DNA of 58,827 nucleotides, taken from contig CANQDU010000012.1 of assembly GCA_947593925.1 (NCBI GenBank), positions 1 to 58,827 on the forward strand, read 5' to 3'. The number at the start of each line of letters is the position of its first letter. Position 1 is the stretch's first letter. A program made the translations under genes and the position numbers. Positions 25,197 to 33,814 of the stretch are shown one piece after another. The DNA is from an uncultured Clostridia bacterium. Its GTDB lineage: Bacteria; Bacillota; Clostridia; Oscillospirales; JAAYOS01. Under the pieces are notes generated by a model, which saw nothing but the letters and a program-made list of their open reading frames with translations, ran no database searches and had not been told where the DNA came from.

Positions 25197-25229
25197 AAAG
25201 CGGGAGGGGCTTTTCGCCCCTCCCGCTTT
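25197..25229 (+). terminator. Terminator of the lipoprotein gene
   Basis: AAAGCGGGAGGGGC..GCCCCTCCCGCTTT with a 5-nt loop, nearly the same as the hairpin at 956-988. Confidence 0.75.
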
Positions 25230-25317
25230 GCGCATTTTTATTGTGCTGTGTGCGTAACGCGCCGAATTTCGCACTATTTTATGTCACGCTGTGCCGCAAC
25301 AGTGTAGGTTTTTCCGC

Positions 25318-25349
25318 AAAAAGGGAGGGGCGAAAGCCCCTCCCTTTTT
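25318..25349 (-). terminator. Terminator of the SLH protein gene
   Basis: A perfect 14-bp palindrome AAAAAGGGAGGGGC-GAAA-GCCCCTCCCTTTTT with T-runs on both strands, 20 bp past the SLH gene stop. Confidence 0.85.
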
Positions 25350-25370
25350 GCCGTATTTTTGCTGTTTTGT

Positions 25371-28238
25371 TTACTTCACGACGTTCTCGCAGAAGCGCAT
25401 GAGTATCGTCGCGATCTGTGCGCGGATCGCTCCGCCGTTCGGCGCGAGCGTCGTCGCGGTCGTGCCGTTGATGAGCTCGGTTCCGACAGCCCAGCTCATC
25501 GGGGCGGTCGCGTAGCTCCGGACGCTCGCCGCGTCGGTGTAGCCGGTGAGCGCAGCGGTGGTCGTGACGTCGTACTTCTTGTACGAGGCGTAGCGATACA
25601 GGATGGTCGCCGCTTCCTCACGGGTGAGGTCGCGGTCGGGGCAGAACGTGTCGTCGCCGTAGCCGCCGACGATCTCGTTTGCCGCCGCCCAGTTGATAGC
25701 GTCGCTGTACCACAGACCGGAAGCAACGTCGCTGAACGGGATGTTCTTCGTGACAGCGGGCTCGCCGTCGAGACGGTAGAGGATAGTCACGAGCATTGCG
25801 CGGGTGGTCGAGTCGTTCGGCGCGAATGTCGTATCGTCCACGCCGTCCATCAGACCCTTCTCGACGACGTAGTCTACCGCGTCATAGTACCACGCGGTCT
25901 CTTCGATGTCGGTGAACTGCTCGCTCGGGCAGACGGGCGGTTCGACTTCCTGCTCTTTTTCCTTGAACGCCGCCGTGACGGTCGCGCCGCCGGCGGGCAT
26001 CGCAAATGTGTAGGTGCCGTCCGCGCCGGCTGTGACTTCAACGGCCGTGCCGGTGCCGACCTGCGTGACCTTCAGAGTGTCGAGGACGTATCCCTCGCTC
26101 GGCGTGACGGTGACGGTTACCGTCATGCCGGCGGCCGCGCTCGTGGGCGAGACCGAGACGGTGCCGTTCGGATTTGCGGGGACGGCGACGGGGTAGTACG
26201 GGTTGACATTCTCCTGCACGGGCTCCGGCTCCTTCTCGGGGGCGTTGTTGCCGTTGGTGGAGCTGATGGCGTAGGTGGAGAATTTGTTTGCGTAGATGTA
26301 GATAAGGTTGTGCTCAAGGTCGGCCCGGAAGGTGCCGTCCTCCGGCTCGGAGGGCTCCGACCAGAGCCTTTCGAGCTTCTCTACCGCGCTGTCGTGGTAA
26401 CGGTGGACGGCGACGTTTGTCCTGCCGCCCATGGAGTACGGGATGACGATGGTGAGGACGTGTTTGGTTTCTCCAATATTTTCTGTTTTTGTGGAAGTGG
26501 TCGCACCGGCGGTTGTTGTAACCTCTTTCTTCACGTCAATTTCGAAGTACCGGAGATCTATTTCTTCCTTTTCAGCTTCGGTAAATCCCCCTCGAACCTC
26601 ATCATTGATAAAGCCTGCTTCCACGTCGGGTTTGAAAATCATGTCCTTACATGTGATGCTCATTGTGACAGAGACGGATACATTATCCTCCGCCTGCTCG
26701 ACAGCTTCCGCCTGCAATCCGTCTACCACTATGTCCGGAGCGGAGCTGCCGCTCACAGTAAGCGCAGAGCTTACGTCGCTCTGAGGTACCACCAGATCCT
26801 GATCCTGCAAAGCGGCGTCGGATACCGTCACAAGGATAGTTACTGTTTTGCCATCGACAGTCGCAACCACATTGTAGACACCGGGATTCACATTGGAGAA
26901 GGTATACGCGCCGCTTGTATCGGTGACGGACTCACCCACTTGGTTTTTGCCTTGCTTGAGCGCTACGGTCGCGCCGACGACGGGCTCCTCCGCCTCCGTG
27001 GTGACTTTGCCGGAAATGCCGCAGAGAGTCACCGTGCGGGTTGCCTTGCACGTCTTGCAGGTGTCAACGCGCGTACCGTCTGCGGCCACCTCTCCCTTTT
27101 CCCACTCGTGGTCGGCGCGGCTGAACTCCGCGCCGCAGACCGAGCACGTCTTGTAATGCTGGTCGGTTGCTTCATCAACCTTCCATTCATCCGGGTCGGC
27201 GGTGTGTTCCGCCGCTTCATATTTATCCACGCCGCAGGCGCCGGCGCCAAGACAGACGTGCCAATGCTTCTTGTCGTTATATGTCCAGCCCTTGTCCCAC
27301 TGGTGGACGTGCTCCCCAAACCAGAGTTCGCCGCCCTCCCGGTACTCCGTCACGAGACCTGCGGTCCTGGGCACAAAGGAGTCGGCGTCAGTGCTGACCG
27401 CGCCTTCGGCGAATTGGTGTACCGAGGTGTCGGGGGTACGCACTGTATAGGGCTGCCCGTGCGGCGCGCCGGTAAAGTCTTTCAGGTTAATAAGCGTGTC
27501 CTCGCCCAGGTAGATACTGGCGGTATCTTTCGCCTCCCCGCCGATAATGACAGGGGAACCGGAGAGTGTAAACGCCCCGCTTGCTTGGACAGCGTCACGG
27601 TTTGAGGTGATAGTTCCGCCGGAAATCACTATTGTGCCTCTTCCGCTCACACCATTCTGATTCGTTGCGCTCACCGTTCCGCCACGCATCTCAAATGTTC
27701 CGCCGCCACCAACGTACACATTCTGGTCGCCACCACCGCTCCCGTCTTTGCTGCTCAACGTCCCGCTGAGCAGATGGAGAGTGCCGCCGCTCTTGATATA
27801 AGCCGCGGAGGAAGAGGTGCGGGTGATAGCTCCGTCATCCCCACAGTCGCAGATAGTCAAATCGCACTCACTCTCTGCGTAAACCTTGCCGTCCAAGATG
27901 TGCCCGTTCAGGCACAGCACGGACGTACCGGCGAAATACAGAGCAAAACCGCCCGCCGTAGTAGCGCCTGACAGAGTCATATCTTCCGCCAGGTAATAGT
28001 GCCCTTCGGGGAACCTGTTGTTATTTACGAGAGTCTCCCCGGCCTTGAGTACATCTTTTTCGCCCTCGCCTTGGCTCTCCAACGTCAGCGGGATCCACTC
28101 CGCATCGGGGTCGTCCGCGTGGGTGTGGACTTCCGAATCGGCGGCTGCGGCCCGCGGGAGGGCATCGGGGACGAAAACGGTCACCAAACACACCGCCAAA
28201 AGGGCTGCAAGAGCCCGTTTCCAAAACACTTTTTTCAT
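25371..28238 (-). CDS. S-layer homology (SLH) domain surface protein
   Basis: A 955-residue exported protein. A signal peptide (1-33, cut after AAAA) is followed by a right-handed beta-helix-like region with GG-turns (about 70-280). Next are a His/Trp/Cys segment with spaced CxxC and HxW motifs (about 305-400), a carboxypeptidase regulatory-like domain (GISGKVTTEAEEPVVGATV, about 405-485), a bacterial repeat domain (SVSPTSAAAGMTVTVTV, about 670-740) and three C-terminal SLH modules (about 760-955). SLH modules bind pyruvylated wall polymers. The first two have good WYYDAV/LTREE signatures; the third is divergent. ATG 28238 follows GGAGGA. Role probably adhesive or structural. Confidence 0.93.
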   Translation of the reverse strand: MKKVFWKRALAALLAVCLVTVFVPDALPRAAAADSEVHTHADDPDAEWIPLTLESQGEGEKDVLKAGETLVNNNRFPEGHYYLAEDMTLSGATTAGGFALYFAGTSVLCLNGHILDGKVYAESECDLTICDCGDDGAITRTSSSAAYIKSGGTLHLLSGTLSSKDGSGGGDQNVYVGGGGTFEMRGGTVSATNQNGVSGRGTIVISGGTITSNRDAVQASGAFTLSGSPVIIGGEAKDTASIYLGEDTLINLKDFTGAPHGQPYTVRTPDTSVHQFAEGAVSTDADSFVPRTAGLVTEYREGGELWFGEHVHQWDKGWTYNDKKHWHVCLGAGACGVDKYEAAEHTADPDEWKVDEATDQHYKTCSVCGAEFSRADHEWEKGEVAADGTRVDTCKTCKATRTVTLCGISGKVTTEAEEPVVGATVALKQGKNQVGESVTDTSGAYTFSNVNPGVYNVVATVDGKTVTILVTVSDAALQDQDLVVPQSDVSSALTVSGSSAPDIVVDGLQAEAVEQAEDNVSVSVTMSITCKDMIFKPDVEAGFINDEVRGGFTEAEKEEIDLRYFEIDVKKEVTTTAGATTSTKTENIGETKHVLTIVIPYSMGGRTNVAVHRYHDSAVEKLERLWSEPSEPEDGTFRADLEHNLIYIYANKFSTYAISSTNGNNAPEKEPEPVQENVNPYYPVAVPANPNGTVSVSPTSAAAGMTVTVTVTPSEGYVLDTLKVTQVGTGTAVEVTAGADGTYTFAMPAGGATVTAAFKEKEQEVEPPVCPSEQFTDIEETAWYYDAVDYVVEKGLMDGVDDTTFAPNDSTTRAMLVTILYRLDGEPAVTKNIPFSDVASGLWYSDAINWAAANEIVGGYGDDTFCPDRDLTREEAATILYRYASYKKYDVTTTAALTGYTDAASVRSYATAPMSWAVGTELINGTTATTLAPNGGAIRAQIATILMRFCENVVK

Positions 28239-28719
28239 GGGTCTTCCTCCTCAAAAACAGTGTCCTCCCGGAAAAATCCGGGAGACGGCGTTCCCGTTGA
28301 CCGGCGGGAGCGTGCCGGTAGACATTGACCTGCATAATAGTCTACGTTTTGGCAAAACGATTTGTTTATCGTTTCGCCTAATTATATCACTATTAAATTG
28401 AAAATACCATGCCCTTTTTCATAAAAATTTTCGGGGATTTTCAGGCCGTTCCGACCTTCTTATGTTTTGCGAAAAAGTAGAGGTTTTCGCAAATTTTCCC
28501 GTCCGAAAGATTCCCAAAACCCGCCTGTCGGTGACAGGCGGGTTTTTGCGCCGGAAGAAAATTCTCGGCGGGCGGCGCGGCGCCGGACAGGAGAAACACC
28601 CCCCGCTCCCGCATTTTCTCATTTTTTCGCGCTTGGAATAGACAAGCGCGAAATAAAGTGATATACTTAACTCAAACAAACGGCGCGGCGCATGCGCGCG
28701 GAGGAGGGAGCGGTACGCG
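28239..28719. other. Divergent intergenic region with structured elements
   Basis: It holds the SLH gene leader with an 8-bp hairpin CTCCCGGA..TCCGGGAG (28264-28283), an inverted repeat GGCAAAACGAT..ATCGTTTCGCC (28351-28378), a hairpin TTTGCGAAAA..TTTTCGCAAA (28466-28493) and a strong terminator (28517-28547). The pair of hairpins at 28466-28547 may be a short RNA (see findings). No open frame with a credible start. Confidence 0.55.
28517..28547 (+). terminator. Terminator hairpin upstream of zapA
   Basis: AAACCCGCCTGTC-GGT-GACAGGCGGGTTT then TT, a perfect 13-bp stem. No plus-strand gene ends within 3 kb upstream, which suggests a small transcript ends here. Confidence 0.75.
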
Positions 28720-29091
28720 ATGAAAAACCGGGTGAACATCACCATATGTGATATGAACTTCACGCTTCTCAGCGATGAGAGCGAGGAGTATATGCAGCAT
28801 GTCGCGGAGCTTGTGGACGGGAGGATACGCGCCGTCAAGGACGGCAGCGGTCTCTCCGCGCTCGCGGCCGCCATACTCGCCGCGATGAACCTCGCGGACG
28901 AGGGAATAAAGCTCGAAAAGACCATGGACGAACAGCGCGAGCAGATGCGCGAATACTTTGACGAGATAAGCGCCCTCAAGGACGAGTGCGCCGACCTCCG
29001 CCACGAGCTCGCGCGCCTCGCGCCGGAGCGCGACGTTCCGCCCGCGTGGGAGGAGCGCCAGTCCAAGCTCGATCTCGGAGAGGACGACTAG
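28720..29091 (+). CDS. zapA: Cell division protein ZapA
   Basis: A 123-residue ZapA-type protein that cross-links FtsZ filaments at the division ring. The N-terminal globular part (NRVNITICDMNFTLLSDESEEYMQHVAELV) carries the family pattern, and the rest (about 60-115) is a charged coiled coil. GGGAG lies upstream of ATG 28720. It begins an operon with the U32 peptidase 18 nt later, an arrangement common in Clostridia. Confidence 0.88.
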   Translation: MKNRVNITICDMNFTLLSDESEEYMQHVAELVDGRIRAVKDGSGLSALAAAILAAMNLADEGIKLEKTMDEQREQMREYFDEISALKDECADLRHELARLAPERDVPPAWEERQSKLDLGEDD

Positions 29092-29109
29092 CCGTTTCGG
29101 AGGATACTG

Positions 29110-31179
29110 ATGGAACTTCTCGCACCGGCGGGCTCGCCGGAGGGGCTCCGCGCCGCCGTTATGAACGGCGCGGACGCCGTATATTTCGCGCTTAAAGACT
29201 TCGGGGCGCGCCGCAGCGCCAAAAACTTCACCGCAGCGGAGGCACGCGAGGCGGTGGAGTTTTGCCATCTGCGCGGGGTGAAGGCGTATGTGACGATGAA
29301 CACCCTCGTCTTCGACCGCGAGCTTGACGACTTCTACGCTCAGGCGCGGGAGCTGAACTCCGCCGGCGTGGACGCGGTGCTCGTGCAGGACCTCGGCGCG
29401 CTGAAAATGCTCCACGAGTGCTTTCCCGACATGGAGCTGCACGCCTCCACGCAGATGAGCATAACGAACGCGGAGGGCGCGAAGCTCGCCGCGTCGCTCG
29501 GATGCACGCGCGCCGTCGCGGCGCGGGAGCTCAGCCGGGACGAGCTCCGCCGCCTCACGGCGGAGAGCCCCATCGAGACCGAGGTTTTCATACACGGCGC
29601 GTACTGCTTCTGCTACTCGGGGCAGTGCTGCTTCTCCGCCGTGATAGGCGGCCGAAGCGGCAACCGGGGCTGCTGCGCCCAGCCCTGCCGCCTCGCATAC
29701 GGCTTCGGCGACCGCGCGGACGAGTACCCGCTGTCGCTGAAGGACATGAGCCTCGCTGGGCACCTCGCGGAGCTCCGGGAGATGGGCGTGAAGTCGCTGA
29801 AGATCGAGGGACGGCTCAAGCGCCCCGAATACGCCGCCATCACCACCCGCATATACGCAAACGCCCTGAAGGAGGGCAGAGAGCCCACGCGCGAGGAGCT
29901 TGAGACGCTCGCCGCCGTTTTCTCGCGGGACGGCTTCACCGACGGCTACTTCATAGGAAAGAAGAACTCTCCCGCGATGCTCGGCAGGCGTTCGGAGGAG
30001 AAAAAGACGAACGACCGGATTTTCGCGGAGGCTCGGCGGAGCTACGCCGAGGGCGCGCGCGAGCCGCAGAGGGTCGGGGTGAAATTCGCGATGCTCGTGC
30101 GGGAGAACTCGCCCTCGCTCCTCGCCGTCGAGGACGAGGACGGGCACGGCCTCTACATCGAGGGCGCCCGGGCGGAGCGCGCGCGGAACCGCGCCCTCTC
30201 CCCCGCCGAGGTAACGACACAGCTCTACAAGACCGGCGGCACGCCCTACCGCTGCGACTTCGCGCGCGCGAAGATCGCGCCGGGGCTCACGATGCCGCTT
30301 TCCGAGATAAACGCCATGCGCCGCACGGTGCTCGAAAAGCTCTCCGAAAAGCGGCTCGAGATACCGGCGCGGCGCGTGTTCGAGCAGCCGCGCGTTCCGG
30401 TGCGGCGGCGCGAGACGGCGTTCCCCGCCGTCTCGGTGGACGCGCACAGCATACTCCAGGTGAGCGACAGGATGCTCTCGGACCCGCCCGAGTGGATATA
30501 CATGCCGCTCGAAATGCTCGTCCGCGAGCCGGAGCGCACGAAGGAATTTCTCTCCGCCGCGAAGGTCGCGGCGAAGCTCCCGAGGGTGGCGCATCCGAGC
30601 GAGATGGACGAGATATCCGACATGCTCGGACGAGTCTCCGAGCTCGGGGTGCGGACGGTGCTCGCGGGAAACATCGGGTATATCGACTTTGCGCGGAGCC
30701 GGGGCTTCGAGGTGCGCGGGGACTACGGACTGAACATAACAAACTCTCTCTCGCTCGAGACGCTCGCGGCGCTCGGTCTCTCGTCCGTCACGGCGAGCTT
30801 CGAGCTGACGGCGGCGCAGATACGCGGGCTTTCGAGCCCGCTCCCGCTCGAGATCATAGCCTACGGACGTCTGCCGCTGATGATAACCGAACGGCGGCTC
30901 GGCGTCAACGGTTCCTCCGCAAAGACGCTCGTGGACAGGACCGGCGCGCGGTTCCCGTTCGAGCGCGTCGAGGGCGGACGGAGCGAGATATTCAACTCGC
31001 AGAAGCTGTGGCTTGCGGACAAGCTCGGGGAGCTTGCGCCGCTCGGCCTCGAAACGATACGGCTGATGTTTACCACCGAGAACCCGCGCGAGGCGGAAAA
31101 CGTGCTCTCGGCGTATCGCGGGAGCGGGACCGCGCCCGCGCAGTTCACACGCGGACTATATTTCAGGGGAGTGGAGTAA
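29110..31179 (+). CDS. Peptidase U32 family protein (RlhA-like)
   Basis: A 689-residue protein of the U32 family. The start ELLAPAGSPEGLRAAVMNGADAVYF and the signature EVFIHGAYCFCYSGQCCFS (about 158-176, with the conserved cysteines) are diagnostic. Further cysteines (RGCCAQPC) could bind an Fe-S cluster. Long U32 proteins with this C-terminal collagenase-like extension include RlhA, which hydroxylates 23S rRNA C2501, so an RNA-modifying role is as likely as proteolysis (family knowledge). Start at 29110 with GGAGGA upstream. Overlaps nothing and is 1 nt from dut. Confidence 0.9.
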   Translation: MELLAPAGSPEGLRAAVMNGADAVYFALKDFGARRSAKNFTAAEAREAVEFCHLRGVKAYVTMNTLVFDRELDDFYAQARELNSAGVDAVLVQDLGALKMLHECFPDMELHASTQMSITNAEGAKLAASLGCTRAVAARELSRDELRRLTAESPIETEVFIHGAYCFCYSGQCCFSAVIGGRSGNRGCCAQPCRLAYGFGDRADEYPLSLKDMSLAGHLAELREMGVKSLKIEGRLKRPEYAAITTRIYANALKEGREPTREELETLAAVFSRDGFTDGYFIGKKNSPAMLGRRSEEKKTNDRIFAEARRSYAEGAREPQRVGVKFAMLVRENSPSLLAVEDEDGHGLYIEGARAERARNRALSPAEVTTQLYKTGGTPYRCDFARAKIAPGLTMPLSEINAMRRTVLEKLSEKRLEIPARRVFEQPRVPVRRRETAFPAVSVDAHSILQVSDRMLSDPPEWIYMPLEMLVREPERTKEFLSAAKVAAKLPRVAHPSEMDEISDMLGRVSELGVRTVLAGNIGYIDFARSRGFEVRGDYGLNITNSLSLETLAALGLSSVTASFELTAAQIRGLSSPLPLEIIAYGRLPLMITERRLGVNGSSAKTLVDRTGARFPFERVEGGRSEIFNSQKLWLADKLGELAPLGLETIRLMFTTENPREAENVLSAYRGSGTAPAQFTRGLYFRGVE

Positions 31180-31180
31180 A

Positions 31181-31633
31181 ATGACGTTGAAGCTCCGTTA
31201 CAAGGTAATACCTACCGAGGGAGGATATACGACGCCCGCGCCGGAGCGCGGCTCGAAGGGCGCGGCGGGGCTCGACCTCCACGCCTCGCTCGACGCGGCG
31301 GTGACGCTCCTGCCGGGCGAGAGGGCGCTCGTTCCCTGCGGCCTCGCGGTCGAGATACCGCGCGGGTATGTCGGGCTGATATTCGGCAGGAGCGGCCTCG
31401 GCATGAAGTACGGGGTGACGCTCGCGAACGCCGTCGGCGTCATAGACGAGGACTATCGCGGCGAGCTGAAGGCCGCCGTCATCAACCACGGCGCGGAGGC
31501 GTACACGATAGAGCCGGGAGACAGGATATGCCAGCTTGTGCTCGTCCCCTACTCTGCGGCGGAGCTCACGGAAGCCGAGACGCTGGAGGATACCGAGCGC
31601 GGCGCGGGCGGCTACGGCTCCACCGGTAAGTGA
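31181..31633 (+). CDS. dut: dUTP diphosphatase
   Basis: A 150-residue trimeric dUTPase that keeps uracil out of DNA and supplies dUMP. All five motifs are present: AGLDLHA (1), GRSGLG (2), NAVGVIDEDYRGE (3), PGDRICQLVL (4) and RGAGGYGSTG (5). Motif 2 reads RSG rather than the common RSS. It starts 1 nt after the U32 stop with GGAG upstream, so it is translationally coupled. Confidence 0.96.
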   Translation: MTLKLRYKVIPTEGGYTTPAPERGSKGAAGLDLHASLDAAVTLLPGERALVPCGLAVEIPRGYVGLIFGRSGLGMKYGVTLANAVGVIDEDYRGELKAAVINHGAEAYTIEPGDRICQLVLVPYSAAELTEAETLEDTERGAGGYGSTGK

Positions 31634-31700
31634 CAGATGCCGGGGCTTTGCCGCCGGTGCGGCAAAGCCAATGATGTAAACAGCTTAAAATGAGGGTAAA

Positions 31701-32276
31701 ATGGAAAACGAGAGGATAATACTCGCGTCCTCGTCGCCGAGGCGGCGCGAGCTGCTCGCGGCGGTGGGATGCGACTTTGAGGTGATGGTCTCCCATGCGG
31801 ACGAGACCGTTCCCGAGGGGACGCCGCCGGAGGAGGCGGTCGTCCTGCTCGCGCGGCGCAAGTGCGCGTCGGCGGCGGCGCTCGCGCCGGAGCGCGTGGT
31901 GCTCGCGGCGGATACGCTCGTCGCGATAGACGGTGTGGCCTTGGGAAAGCCGTCCTCCCCGGAGGACGCCGCCGCGATGCTGCGGCGGCTCAGCGGCAGG
32001 GAGCACTCGGTATTTACCGGCGTCGCGGTGCGGCGCGGGGAGCGCGAGGTCTATTCGCGCAAGGAGACGAGGGTTCGGTTCCGCCGCCTCACAGAAGGCG
32101 AGATAGAGCGCTACGTCGCAAGCGGCGAGCCGATGGACAAGGCGGGAGCCTACGGCATACAGCTCCGGGGCGCTCTGCTCGTCGAGGGGATATGCGGCGA
32201 CTACCCGAACGTCGTGGGTCTGCCGCTCGTGCTTTCGGCGCGGCTGCTCGCGGAGTTCGGCGTGACATTGTTGTAG
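31701..32276 (+). CDS. maf: Maf family nucleoside triphosphate pyrophosphatase
   Basis: A 191-residue house-cleaning enzyme that hydrolyses non-canonical or pyrimidine nucleoside triphosphates and is linked to septum formation. Key parts: ILASSSPRRRELL (phosphate loop, about 7-19), DETVPEGTPP, ADTLVAIDG (catalytic Asp) and MDKAGAYGIQ near residue 150. The DTLVAIDG signature is that of dTTP/UTP pyrophosphatases. It belongs to the dut-maf-mre cluster. Confidence 0.95.
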   Translation: MENERIILASSSPRRRELLAAVGCDFEVMVSHADETVPEGTPPEEAVVLLARRKCASAAALAPERVVLAADTLVAIDGVALGKPSSPEDAAAMLRRLSGREHSVFTGVAVRRGEREVYSRKETRVRFRRLTEGEIERYVASGEPMDKAGAYGIQLRGALLVEGICGDYPNVVGLPLVLSARLLAEFGVTLL

Positions 32277-32335
32277 AGAGTATGGCGGCGGGGCGCGGCT
32301 CCGCCGGGAAAATTTCGAAGGGAGGGACGGACGGC

Positions 32336-33178
32336 GTGAAGCGTTTCCTGCGGAGCAAGACCGTAATAGCGTGCGCGGCGGTGCTTGCGGTGATACTTGT
32401 CATGGCGATAATATCGTTTGCGGCGCAGGGTTCGTCCTCGCCCGTGAGCAACTTCTTCGGGATAGTGACAAAACCGTTCCGCGCGGCCGCAAGCTCGATA
32501 AGCGGCGCGATAGGGCGGTTCTATTCGCGCATGTACGAGTATGACGAGCTGCTTGAGGAGAACGAGCGCCTGAAAAAGACGATAGCCGCCATGGAGGAGG
32601 ACATCCGTATCGGCGAACAGCTTATCGCCGAGAACGAGCGGCTGAGGGAGCTCTCCGGGCTCACCGAGTCCCGCCGCGACCTAACGCTCTGCATGGCAAA
32701 CGTCGTCAGCCGCAGCAGCTCCAACTGGGAGTCGGCTTTCACCATATCGAAGGGGCGCTCCGGCGGCATAGAGAAGTTCGACTGCGTGATAAACGAGGAG
32801 GGCTTCCTCGTGGGACAGGTGAGCGAGGTGGGCGAGAACTGGGCCGTCGTCTCGACGCTTATCGACACGACGACCGAGCTCGGCGCCGTCATACAGCGCA
32901 CGGGCGACACCGCCGCGGCGGAGGGCGACTTCGAGCTGATGCGCGAAGGTCTGCTCCGCCTCGCGTACTTCCCCGAGGACGCGGTCCTGCTGAACGGCGA
33001 CACGGTGCTCACGAGCGGCGTCGGCGGCGTGTACCCCTCCGGCATAGTGATAGGCAAGATAGTGGACGTTTACGCCTCCGAGGGCAACGTCGGCAGCTAC
33101 GCCTCGGTGGAGCCGTCGGCGGAGCTGGACGACCTCGTGCAGGTGTTCGTCGTCACCGACTTTGATATAAGCGAATGA
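32336..33178 (+). CDS. mreC: Rod shape-determining protein MreC
   Basis: A 280-residue protein linking the cytoskeleton to the elongasome. It has one N-terminal membrane helix (about 9-29), a coiled coil (about 65-105, YDELLEENERLKKTI) and an extracytoplasmic beta-barrel pair (residues 115-280). GTG start at 32336, 10 nt after GGGAGGG; the frame runs far upstream into maf in another phase, so that longer form is rejected. mreB is not in this window. Overlaps mreD by 4 nt. Confidence 0.93.
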   Translation: MKRFLRSKTVIACAAVLAVILVMAIISFAAQGSSSPVSNFFGIVTKPFRAAASSISGAIGRFYSRMYEYDELLEENERLKKTIAAMEEDIRIGEQLIAENERLRELSGLTESRRDLTLCMANVVSRSSSNWESAFTISKGRSGGIEKFDCVINEEGFLVGQVSEVGENWAVVSTLIDTTTELGAVIQRTGDTAAAEGDFELMREGLLRLAYFPEDAVLLNGDTVLTSGVGGVYPSGIVIGKIVDVYASEGNVGSYASVEPSAELDDLVQVFVVTDFDISE

Positions 33179-33699
33179 GAATGGCGGACGCACGAAGGGC
33201 GATAGTGAAGTGGGTGGTCTACGTACTGCTCCTGCTCGCGGTGTTCGTCGTGCAGGAGTACCTGTTCCCCGCGCTTCGGATATTCGGCGTTGCGCCGGTG
33301 TTCATGGGGACGCTTGCGGTCTGCGTCGGGATGTGCGAGGGCGCGGCGGCGGGCGCGGTGTTCGGCGCGGTGTGCGGGGCGATGATGTACGCCTCCTCCG
33401 GCTCGAGCGAGCTCATAAACATGCTTGTCTACGCCGCGGGCGGCGCGGCGGCGGGGGTGCTATGCGAAAACATCCTGTCGCGCGGGCTTCCCGGCGCTCT
33501 GCTTCTCTCGCTTGCGGCAAACGCCGCGGCGACGGTCATATTTTTCGTATTCGTGATGTGGATACCGGGCCGCGCCGATGTCTCCGCGCTCGTAAAGGTC
33601 GGCGCGGTCGAAGTTGTATACTCCACGGCGGGGGCGCTCTTTATCTGGCCGGCGGCGCGGGGAATATCGCTTGCCGCAAATCCCGGCGCGGAGGAGTAG
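33175..33699 (+). CDS. mreD: Rod shape-determining protein MreD
   Basis: A 174-residue membrane protein with about five hydrophobic segments, partner of MreC and PBP2 in side-wall synthesis. The sequence is Ala/Gly-rich as usual for this poorly conserved family, so context carries much weight. ATG at 33175 overlaps the mreC stop (ATGA type). Confidence 0.88.
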   Translation: MRMADARRAIVKWVVYVLLLLAVFVVQEYLFPALRIFGVAPVFMGTLAVCVGMCEGAAAGAVFGAVCGAMMYASSGSSELINMLVYAAGGAAAGVLCENILSRGLPGALLLSLAANAAATVIFFVFVMWIPGRADVSALVKVGAVEVVYSTAGALFIWPAARGISLAANPGAEE

Positions 33700-33814
33700 C
33701 GGCGGTTTTTTTACGCCGGCATAAAGCCGGGTCTATACAACGTATTTTCGCGCGGAGCGCGGGCGATTTTCGGCGGCGGACAGTCGGCCGCCGGGTGGGA
33801 GGTGTGAGCGTCAG

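Noticed and set aside
25359..27605. 748-codon plus-strand frame opposite the SLH gene
   Set aside because: Antisense shadow; the minus strand encodes signal peptide, CarboxypepD-reg and SLH domains with a good ribosome site.
28672..30594. Long 640-codon frame on the minus strand opposite the U32 peptidase
   Set aside because: It is the mirror of a strong plus-strand gene, is Arg/His/Leu-rich as antisense GC-rich frames are, and has no ribosome site.
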